Shown here piece by piece: positions 1 to 5,251 of a stretch of 6,116 nucleotides of DNA. The DNA is from an uncultured beta proteobacterium (GTDB taxonomy: Bacteria; Pseudomonadota; Gammaproteobacteria; Burkholderiales; Burkholderiaceae_C). Where the stretch lies: assembly GCA_903834645.1 (NCBI GenBank), contig CAILKA010000354.1:1-6116 (forward strand), in the 5' to 3' direction. The position numbers were made by a program, and so were the translations under genes. Within the stretch, counting starts at the first letter, position 1. Each line of letters starts with the position of its first letter. The notes beneath the pieces were generated by a model. That model was not told the origin of the DNA. It made no database searches and saw nothing but the letters and a program-made list of their open reading frames with translations.

Positions 1-2
1 AG

Positions 3-224
3 GCGGCGCTGGTGGACGTCTTTCGCGCGCTCGACCCCCGCCCCGAGCAGAACACGTGGTGGAGCAACCGCGGCCAGGCGCGCGCCAAGACCGTGGGCTG
101 GCGCATCGATTACCACATCGCCACGCCGGCGGTGGCCGCCACGGCGCGCCGCGCGGAGATCTACACCGCGCAGCGCTTCTCCGACCACGCGCCGCTGACG
201 ATCGACTACGACTGGGCGCTGTAG
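3..224 (+). CDS. xth: Exodeoxyribonuclease III, C-terminal 73 residues (5' end outside window)
   Basis: This is the 3' end of a gene that begins before the window; the frame is open back to base 3. Exonuclease III (Mg-dependent endonuclease/exonuclease/phosphatase fold) cleaves DNA at abasic sites and removes 3' blocking groups during base excision repair in the cytoplasm. The visible tail carries the two family signatures. One is WWSNRGQARAK followed by GWRIDY, whose Asp is the catalytic/metal-site Asp of the WRID motif. The other is FSDHAP near the end, with the catalytic Asp-His pair. The ending is normal for the family, a few residues after SDHAP, so the 3' end looks intact. A GTG at 12-14 is an internal Val codon, not the start. 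The gene converges on dctP with only 4 nt between stops and has no role in the neighbouring operon. Confidence 0.93.
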   Translation, partial: AALVDVFRALDPRPEQNTWWSNRGQARAKTVGWRIDYHIATPAVAATARRAEIYTAQRFSDHAPLTIDYDWAL

Positions 225-228
225 CCCC

Positions 229-1260
229 TCACTTGCGCGCAGCCACCGCCTTCTCGGCCGCCTCCACCAGGCCCGCGCCGATCTGCGCCTTCCACTTGTC
301 GTAGACCGGGCGCGTGGCCTTGACGAAGGCCTCGCGCTCGGCAGGCGTGAGCTGCGTGATCGTCACGCCCAGCGCGGCAATCTCCTTGAGCAGCGGCCGG
401 TCGGCCTCGGCCAGGCCCTTGCGCGCGATCTCGATCTGCTGCTTGCCCGCGTCGATGGCAGCCTGGCGCACGATGGCCCGGTCGGCCTCCGTCCACGAGG
501 CCCAGACCTCCTTGTTGACGACGAAGACCAGCGGGTCGGCCACGTAGCCCCACATCGTCACGTTCTTCTGGCCCACCGTGTGCAGCTTGGCAGCGGTGAA
601 GATCGACATCGGGTTCTCCTGCCCGTCCACCGCGCCGCTGGCCAGCGCCGGCTGGGCGTCGGCCCAGCTCATCTGCGTGGGGTTGGCGCCCAGCGCCGTG
701 AAGGTGTCCAGGAACAGGGGCGAGCCCACGACGCGGATCTTCAGGCCCTTGAGGTCGTCGGGCGTGCGGATCGCCTTCTTGGAGTTGGTGATCTCGCGGT
801 AGCCGTTCTCGCCCCAGGCCAGCGGCACCGCGCCGGCGCGGTCGACGATGGCAAAGAGCTGCTTGCCGACATCGCCCTGCGTCAGGGCGTCGATGGCCTT
901 GTAGTCGGGCATCAGGAAGGGCATCGAGAAGAGGTTGAGCTCCTTGATCTGCGGCGACCAGTTGATGGTCGAGCCGATGGCCATGTCGATCACGCCCTGG
1001 CGGATGGCGGTGAACTCACGCGTCTGGTCGCCCTGCACGAGCGACACGCCCGGGTAGAGCTTGATGTTGATGCGCCCGCTCGTGCGCTCGCGCACGAGGT
1101 TGGCCCAGATCTCGCCGCCCTTGCCCCAGGGGAAGGCGGTGCCCACGACGAGCGACATCTTGTACTCGGACTTGTAGGCGCCTTGGGCGTGCGCGCCAGT
1201 GGCGACGCAGGCGAGCGCAGCGGCGGCCAGCGCGAACTTCAGCAGCGATCGGGTCTTCAT
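229..1260 (-). CDS. dctP: TRAP transporter periplasmic solute-binding protein, DctP family
   Basis: 343 residues, a normal DctP length. It binds a small organic acid in the periplasm and delivers it to the DctQM membrane complex. Residues 1-26 form a Sec signal peptide: MKTRS, then a hydrophobic Leu/Ala core, with likely cleavage after AHA. The mature protein shows family hallmarks: FPWGKG (43-48), the SMPFLMP strand (112-118), LKGLKIRV (170-177) and VDGQENP (211-217). R176 in KIRV matches the conserved Arg that salt-bridges the ligand carboxylate in this family. N217 matches the Asn of the QENP element. A carboxylate ligand is therefore likely, but its identity cannot be read. The ATG has a strong AAGGAG 9 nt upstream. 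It is the last gene of the unit, 90 nt after dctM, the only long gap inside it. C4-dicarboxylate is the family default; a 2-oxo or 2-hydroxy acid fits the E1 neighbours better (inference). Confidence 0.95.
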   Translation of the reverse strand: MKTRSLLKFALAAAALACVATGAHAQGAYKSEYKMSLVVGTAFPWGKGGEIWANLVRERTSGRINIKLYPGVSLVQGDQTREFTAIRQGVIDMAIGSTINWSPQIKELNLFSMPFLMPDYKAIDALTQGDVGKQLFAIVDRAGAVPLAWGENGYREITNSKKAIRTPDDLKGLKIRVVGSPLFLDTFTALGANPTQMSWADAQPALASGAVDGQENPMSIFTAAKLHTVGQKNVTMWGYVADPLVFVVNKEVWASWTEADRAIVRQAAIDAGKQQIEIARKGLAEADRPLLKEIAALGVTITQLTPAEREAFVKATRPVYDKWKAQIGAGLVEAAEKAVAARK

Positions 1261-1269
1261 GGGTGGGGT

Positions 1270-1275
1270 CTCCTT
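1270..1275 (-). promoter_or_regulatory. Strong ribosome binding site of dctP
   Basis: AAGGAG on the minus strand, 9 nt before the dctP ATG. It is the best Shine-Dalgarno match of the five-gene unit. This fits the usual need for far more binding protein than membrane subunits in TRAP systems. Confidence 0.75.
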
Positions 1276-1289
1276 GTGGGCAGGTGGGT

Positions 1290-1306
1290 CGGGTGCGTGG
1301 CACCCG
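1290..1306 (-). other. Intercistronic hairpin between dctM and dctP
   Basis: CGGGTGC-CAC-GCACCCG forms a perfect 7-bp GC-rich stem with a 3-nt loop, inside the 90-nt gap between dctM and dctP. No T-run follows on the minus strand (the next bases are ACCCACC), so it is not a standard intrinsic terminator. Possible roles are protecting the 3' end of the upstream message, marking a processing site that leaves a separate stable dctP mRNA, or partial attenuation. The role is inference; the inverted repeat is visible directly. No clear promoter was seen in the gap. Confidence 0.5.
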
Positions 1307-1350
1307 GGGTCGAGAAAGAGCGGGGTTGCCGGGCCTGGCGCGGCAGGGCT

Positions 1351-2649
1351 TCAGTATCCGAGCTTTCGAGGCAGCCACAGCGCGAGCTCGGGCCAGGCGA
1401 TGACGGCCAGCGTCACCACGAGCGTGGCCGCCAACATCCACACGATCCAGCGCACCGTCTCCTCGATGCGCACGCCGGCGATGCGGCACGACACCATCAG
1501 GTTCACGGCCATGGGCGGCGTGAACTGCCCGATGGCCACCATCAGCGTGAGCAGCACCCCGAACCAGACGAGGTCCCACTTGTAGAAGGTGGCAATGGGC
1601 AGCAGCAGCGGAATGAAGATGAGGAAGATCGACACGCCGTCCAGGAACATGCCCACGAGCACGAGCAGCGCCACGAGCAGCGCGATCACGCCGGCCTCGC
1701 CCAGGCCCGAGTTCACGATGGCCTTCGTGATGGGGTCGATCACGCCCAGCGTGGACAGCGAGTAGGCGAAGATGCCGGCCAGCGACACCACGATGAGCAC
1801 CACCGCGGAGAGCTCGCCCGCCTCGCGCAGGATGGGGTAGAGGTCGCGCACGCGGATCGTGCGGTGCACGGCCATGCCGACGAACAGGCCGTAGAACACC
1901 GCCACCACCGCCGCCTCGGTGGGGGTAAACCAGCCCGCGCGCATGCCGCCCAGGATCAGCACCGGCGCGGCCAGGCCCCAGGAAGCCTGGCGCAGGCTGG
2001 CCCAGAAGGGCGGCCGCGGCAATTCGGCCTCGAGCGTACCCATGCGGTGGCGCCTGGCCAGCCACACCGCCGGCACGATGAGCGCCAGGCCCACGAGCAG
2101 GCCGGGCACCATGCCTGCGGCAAAGAGCGCGGGCACCGAAGCGCCGGGCACGAGCACCGAGTAGACGATGAAGGCGATCGAGGGCGGGATCAGGATGTCG
2201 GTGGCCGCTGCCGCGCCCACGACGCTGGCCGAGTAGGAGGCCGGGTAGCCCGCGCGCGCCATCGCGCCGATCATCACGGCGCCCACCGCCGCCGCGGTGG
2301 CCGGGCCCGAGCCCGAGATCCCGCCCAGGAACATCGCCACGCAGATCGCCACCAGCGGCAGCATCCCGGGGCCTCGCCCGACGATGGCCACGGCGAAGTT
2401 GACCAGGCGCTGCGCCACGCCCGAGCGGTCGAAGATCGCGCCCACGAGCACGAACATCGGGATGGCCAGCAGCGGGTACTTGCCCAGGCCCGCATAGAAG
2501 TTCTGCGGCACGGCCAGCAGCCCGTACCACTGCGTCTCGGGGTTGGCCAGCGCGATGGCCGCCGCTCCGGCCAGGCCCAGCGCCGCGCCAATGGGCACGC
2601 CCAGCAGCATGAGCGCGATGAAGGCCACGAAGAGCAGCGTGGCGATCAT
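1351..2649 (-). CDS. dctM: TRAP transporter large permease subunit, DctM family
   Basis: 432 residues, the usual length for DctM. It is the polytopic inner-membrane subunit that carries substrate and the coupling ion (Na+ in studied TRAP systems). Most of the chain is hydrophobic, in line with the many membrane segments of the family. Visible motifs are GVPIG (17-21), IPMFVLVG (63-70), FLGGISGSGPATAAAVG (107-123) with its glycine-rich re-entrant loop, ILIPPSIAF (152-160), GWFTPTEAA (239-247) and the second-repeat counterpart GQFTPPMAVNL (374-384). The two FTP motifs reflect the internal two-fold repeat of the fold. The start is the ATG at 2649, whose first bases overlap the dctQ stop (ATGA), implying translational coupling. 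A weak GAAAGGG lies 9 nt upstream. The frame stays open 46 codons further up to 2787, but that stretch lies inside dctQ and is not membrane-like, so it was excluded. Confidence 0.96.
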   Translation of the reverse strand: MIATLLFVAFIALMLLGVPIGAALGLAGAAAIALANPETQWYGLLAVPQNFYAGLGKYPLLAIPMFVLVGAIFDRSGVAQRLVNFAVAIVGRGPGMLPLVAICVAMFLGGISGSGPATAAAVGAVMIGAMARAGYPASYSASVVGAAAATDILIPPSIAFIVYSVLVPGASVPALFAAGMVPGLLVGLALIVPAVWLARRHRMGTLEAELPRPPFWASLRQASWGLAAPVLILGGMRAGWFTPTEAAVVAVFYGLFVGMAVHRTIRVRDLYPILREAGELSAVVLIVVSLAGIFAYSLSTLGVIDPITKAIVNSGLGEAGVIALLVALLVLVGMFLDGVSIFLIFIPLLLPIATFYKWDLVWFGVLLTLMVAIGQFTPPMAVNLMVSCRIAGVRIEETVRWIVWMLAATLVVTLAVIAWPELALWLPRKLGY

Positions 2650-3161
2650 GGACTGCGGCCCTTTCGGATCACCACGCCCAGCGCGCGCAGGGCGATGGCA
2701 GCGGCCAGCACGGGCAGCCACACCGAGTACCACCACTTGGGCACGCCGATGCCCGGGGAAGTCTCCTCGAAGCGGATGTCGTCCCACACCATGCGCACCG
2801 ACAGCGCCGCCACGAGCGTGAAGAGCACGAAGACCATGAGCGCACCGAAGCGCGCCAGCGCGCGCTGCCGGCTGCGCGGGCCGGAGTCGGCGAAGTACTC
2901 GATGCGAATGTGGCCGTTGCGGGCCACCGCGGCGGAGCTCGCCACGAGCGCCAGCACGATCATCAGGAACACCGACACCTCTTCCGTCCAGGCGAAGGAC
3001 TGCGAGGTGAAGTAGCGCACCAGCACGTTGGCAAAGGTGATCAGCGCCAGCGCCGCCATCACCGCGGCGGTGAGCACGTCTTCGAGCGCCAGCGGCACGC
3101 GCGGGGCGGGCTCGGCGCTCTCGGCGGATGCGGGTGGCGGGTCTTCTTGCGCAGGGCTCAT
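2646..3161 (-). CDS. dctQ: TRAP transporter small permease subunit, DctQ family
   Basis: 171 residues with four predicted membrane helices at about 27-50, 60-80, 103-125 and 143-165, the standard DctQ layout. DctQ binds DctM and is required for transport. Family motifs are FANVLVRY (43-50), the WTEE turn (58-61) before helix 2, ARNGHIRIEYF (80-90) after helix 2, and SPGIGVPKWW (135-144) before helix 4. The first 25 residues are a Pro/Ala/Glu-rich cytoplasmic tail. The ATG at 3161 was chosen because the chain is DctQ-like soon afterwards; the frame is open further upstream to 3359, but that part overlaps E1 beta. No convincing Shine-Dalgarno is visible in the 34 nt between the E1 beta stop and this ATG, so initiation may rely on ribosomes arriving from E1 beta. 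The exact start is less certain than the gene. Confidence 0.93.
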   Translation of the reverse strand: MSPAQEDPPPASAESAEPAPRVPLALEDVLTAAVMAALALITFANVLVRYFTSQSFAWTEEVSVFLMIVLALVASSAAVARNGHIRIEYFADSGPRSRQRALARFGALMVFVLFTLVAALSVRMVWDDIRFEETSPGIGVPKWWYSVWLPVLAAAIALRALGVVIRKGRSP

Positions 3162-3195
3162 GGGCAGGCTCAGGCTGAAGACCGGGCCAGGCCGC

Positions 3196-4167
3196 TCATC
3201 CGCGCACGAAGGCGCGTGCGGCCTCGACGATGTCGCGCTCGTGCACGCGCGACTGCGCCTCGAGCACGGGCGAATAGCCCACCGGGATGCGCGGCGCGCC
3301 CAGGCGGCGCACGCGGCAGCCCGTGGCCTCGGCCGCGCTGGCGGCGATCTCCGCGCCAAAGCCCGCGGCCTGCACCGCCTCGTGCACGACCATCAGGCGC
3401 CCGCTCGCCGCGGCGGCCTGCAGCACGGCTGCACGGTCCCACGGCCAGATCGTGCGCAGGTCCAGCAGCTCGACCTCGATGCCCTCGGCGGCCAGTGCCG
3501 CGCAGGCGGGCTCGCACACCTGCACCTGCCGGCTCCAGGAGACCATCGCCAGGTCGGGGGTGCGGCCGTGCACGGCGCGCACGCGGCGCGCGCGGCCGAG
3601 CTCGACGGTGGCCGCCTCATCGACCTCGCCCGTCTGGCCCCACAGGGTCTTGTGCTCGAGGTAGACCACCGGGTCGCCGCAGGCCAGCGCCGCACGCAGC
3701 AGCGCGTGGTTGTCCTGCGGTGTGGCCGGGCACACCACGACCACGCCAGGCAGGTGCGCGAACCAGCTCTCCAGGGACTGCGAATGCTGCGCGGCCGAGG
3801 CGTCCCAGATGCCCATGGGCATGCGCACCACCATCGGCACGCGGCCCTGGCCGCCGAACATGTAGCGGTTCTTGGCGGCCTGGTTGACGAGTTCGTCCAT
3901 CGCGCACAGCGCGAAGTCCACGACGCGCATCTCCACCACCGGCCGCAGGCCCGCCAGCGCCATGCCCACGCCGGCACCCAGGATCGCCGCCTCGCTGATC
4001 GGGGTGTCGATGACGCGCTGCACACCAAAGCGCGCCTGCAGCCCCTTGTACTGGCCGAAGATGCCGCCGCGGCCCACGTCCTCGCCGAGCACCACCACGC
4101 GCGCATCGGCGCTCATCGCGCCGGCCAGCGCCTGCACCGCCGCCTCGGCGTAACCCATCATCGCCAT
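3196..4167 (-). CDS. Thiamine-diphosphate-dependent dehydrogenase E1 component, beta subunit (AcoB/PdhB-like)
   Basis: 323 residues, similar to AcoB, PdhB and BkdA2-type beta subunits. It pairs with E1 alpha as a cytoplasmic alpha2beta2 enzyme; the cofactor lies at the alpha-beta interface. The N-terminal pyrimidine-binding domain shows VLGEDVGRGGIF (26-37), RVIDTPISE (51-59) whose E59 matches the Glu that activates the thiamine aminopyrimidine, and GAGVGMALAGLRPVVE (64-79). AQHSQSLE (126-133) contains H128 of the conserved HSQS active-site loop. The C-terminal transketolase-type domain shows VELLDLRTIWPWD (232-244), VVHEAV (260-265) and IPVGYSPVLE (294-303). The ATG at 4167 has GGGAG 7 nt upstream and overlaps the E1 alpha end by 10 nt; ATGs six and nine bases further on are weaker alternatives. 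Acetoin, pyruvate and branched-chain 2-oxo acid enzymes cannot be told apart here. Confidence 0.93.
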   Translation of the reverse strand: MAMMGYAEAAVQALAGAMSADARVVVLGEDVGRGGIFGQYKGLQARFGVQRVIDTPISEAAILGAGVGMALAGLRPVVEMRVVDFALCAMDELVNQAAKNRYMFGGQGRVPMVVRMPMGIWDASAAQHSQSLESWFAHLPGVVVVCPATPQDNHALLRAALACGDPVVYLEHKTLWGQTGEVDEAATVELGRARRVRAVHGRTPDLAMVSWSRQVQVCEPACAALAAEGIEVELLDLRTIWPWDRAAVLQAAAASGRLMVVHEAVQAAGFGAEIAASAAEATGCRVRRLGAPRIPVGYSPVLEAQSRVHERDIVEAARAFVRG

Positions 4168-5174
4168 TGGCCGGCTCCCGTGTCCTGCACGTCGGTGTAG
4201 GCGCTGGCCGGGTCAGGCCACGGTGCGGCCTCGGCGGCCGCCACCGCGGCGGCCACCTCCTGGCGCGCGGCGCGCTCGAGCGCATCGGGCAGTGCCGGGT
4301 CGGCCCCGGGCTGGGCGAGGTAGCGCGCGCGGGCGCGCGCAATGGGGTCGGTGGCGCGCGCGGCCTCGACCTCGGCGGCATCGCGGTAGGCCGCGGGGTC
4401 CACCGACACGTGGCCCTTGATGCGGTAGGTCACGGCGTGCAGCAGCCGCGGCCCGGCGCCCGCACGCAGCTCGGCCACGAGGCGGCCGGCCGCCTCGTGC
4501 ACGGCCAGCGCGTCGTTGCCGTCGACTTCGGTGGCGGGAATGCCCAGGCTGCGCGCGCGAGCCGCCGCCCCTTCACCCGAGGTCATCGGGCCGCTGGCGG
4601 TGGTGGCGCTCCAGCGGTTGTCCTCGCACACGAAGAGCACCGCCAGGCCGTACACCCCGGCCCAGTTCAGCGCCTCCAGGAAGGGGCCGCGGTTGATCGC
4701 ACCGTCGCCGAAGAAGCAGGCGGTGATGGCTGCGCGCCCGAGCAGCTTGTGCGCGTGCGCGGCGCCCACGGCAATGGGCAGGCCCGCGGCCACGACGCCG
4801 TTGGCCCCGAGCATGCCCACGGAGAAGTCGGCGATGTGCATCGAGCCGCCCTTGCCGCCGTTGAAGCCGGTGGCCTTGCCGTGCAGCTCGGCCATCATGC
4901 GAGAGAGGTCCGCCCCCTTGGCCAGCGTGTGGCCGTGGCCGCGGTGGGTGGAGGTCAGGCAGTCATCGGGGCCCAGGTGCGCACAGACCCCCGCCGCCAC
5001 GGCTTCCTGGCCGGTGGACAGGTGCAGCGGCCCGCGCACGCGGGCGCTGCCGTCTGCGGCCTTTCCGTAGGCGCTCACGCCGCCCTGGCTCGCCGCCTCG
5101 GCTGCGTCCTCGAAGGCGCGGATGCGCCACATCGTCTGCAGCAGCCCCACGAGCCGCTCGCGATCGTCTTTCAA
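4158..5174 (-). CDS. Thiamine-diphosphate-dependent dehydrogenase E1 component, alpha subunit (AcoA/PdhA-like)
   Basis: 338 residues from a TTG start, close to AcoA and PdhA length. With E1 beta it decarboxylates a 2-oxo acid, or cleaves acetoin, using thiamine diphosphate. Visible motifs: the N-terminal helix LLQTMWRIRAFE (11-22), HLSTGQEAVA (51-60), STHRGHGHTLAKG (75-87), GGKGGSMH (106-113), the diphosphate/Mg motif starting GDGAINRG (156-163) and ending CEDNRW (183-188), and the RIKGHVSVDPAAYR loop (251-264). The usual ending of the cofactor motif is ENN; here it is EDN, keeping the second Asn that ligates Mg in human E1 alpha. Residues about 30-48 look longer than in AcoA. TTG is the only start in this frame between the previous gene's stop and the conserved region, and it has GGGAG 5 nt upstream. 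Internal GTG (residue 9) and ATG (residue 15) are less likely starts. It is the first gene of the five-gene unit. Confidence 0.92.
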   Translation of the reverse strand: MKDDRERLVGLLQTMWRIRAFEDAAEAASQGGVSAYGKAADGSARVRGPLHLSTGQEAVAAGVCAHLGPDDCLTSTHRGHGHTLAKGADLSRMMAELHGKATGFNGGKGGSMHIADFSVGMLGANGVVAAGLPIAVGAAHAHKLLGRAAITACFFGDGAINRGPFLEALNWAGVYGLAVLFVCEDNRWSATTASGPMTSGEGAAARARSLGIPATEVDGNDALAVHEAAGRLVAELRAGAGPRLLHAVTYRIKGHVSVDPAAYRDAAEVEAARATDPIARARARYLAQPGADPALPDALERAARQEVAAAVAAAEAAPWPDPASAYTDVQDTGAGQWR

Positions 5175-5184
5175 TGCTTCTCCC
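5172..5184 (-). promoter_or_regulatory. Ribosome binding site and TTG start of E1 alpha
   Basis: GGGAG (5184-5180), five spacer bases, then TTG (5174-5172). This decides the E1 alpha start: the frame upstream to the preceding gene's stop holds no ATG or GTG. An ATG at 5190 is out of frame with E1 alpha. Confidence 0.65.
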
Positions 5185-5190
5185 GCGCAT

Positions 5191-5209
5191 CGCCGGCCTC
5201 GTGCCGGCG
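5191..5209 (-). other. Leader hairpin just before the E1 alpha ribosome binding site
   Basis: CGCCGGC-ACGAG-GCCGGCG is a perfect 7-bp, all-GC stem with a 5-nt loop. It lies between the predicted transcription start (about 5216) and the Shine-Dalgarno at 5184. No T-run follows, so it is not a classic terminator. It could stabilise the 5' end of the mRNA or affect ribosome access. No known riboswitch, including the thiamine-diphosphate one, is recognisable in this short leader. The function is inference. Confidence 0.45.
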
Positions 5210-5222
5210 CTTGGCCACGGGG

Positions 5223-5250
5223 ATTGTAGGAGCGGCCGGCCGCTTGCCAG
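5223..5250 (-). promoter_or_regulatory. Candidate sigma-70 promoter of the E1-TRAP operon
   Basis: On the minus strand, CTGGCA (5250-5245, four of six matches to TTGACA) is followed by a 16-nt spacer and TACAAT (5228-5223, five of six matches to TATAAT). Transcription would start near 5216, about 42 nt before the TTG start. The -35 box begins right after the stop codon of the upstream gene. TACAAT stands out as the most AT-rich hexamer in a very GC-rich gap. The match is seen directly; activity is inferred. A GG-N10-GC arrangement in the same bases partly resembles a sigma-54 element. Confidence 0.55.
5231..5244. promoter_or_regulatory. Perfect 14-bp palindrome in the promoter spacer, candidate operator
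   Basis: AGCGGCCGGCCGCT reads the same on both strands. It fills 14 of the 16 bases between the candidate -35 and -10 boxes, a position where a bound dimeric regulator would block or reshape polymerase binding. It could instead fold as a small hairpin at the end of the upstream gene's message, but no T-run follows. Chance GC-rich symmetry is possible, as the core GGCCGGCC is common in such genomes. No regulator gene is in the window. Confidence 0.4.
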
Positions 5251-5251
5251 G

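Noticed and set aside
1600..1700. Clusters of short CACGAGCA/GCAGCGC-like repeats
   Set aside because: They are runs of Leu, Val and Ala codons in DctM membrane helices (minus strand), irregular in spacing; not a repeat array or CRISPR.
1016..2530. Minus-strand open frame of 504 codons running through dctM into dctP
   Set aside because: It is an out-of-frame reading of the same strand, Arg/Gly/Ala-rich, and crosses the dctM stop and the dctP start. The dctM and dctP frames carry all family motifs.
580..3015. Very long plus-strand open frame (811 codons) antisense to dctP, dctM and dctQ
   Set aside because: Its product is low-complexity, rich in His, Arg, Gly, Glu and Gln, with no recognisable domain. 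It spans three well-supported genes on the other strand. Stop-free antisense frames are expected opposite GC-rich genes with GC-biased third positions.
5171..5210. Thiamine-diphosphate riboswitch in the E1 alpha leader, considered because the enzyme uses that cofactor
   Set aside because: The leader is only about 42 nt, too short for the element, and none of its conserved bases are recognisable.
5191..5244. Intrinsic terminator for the unrecognised upstream gene, formed by the palindrome or leader hairpin
   Set aside because: Both structures are GC-rich inverted repeats, but neither is followed by a T-run on the minus strand, and the candidate -10 box lies between them.
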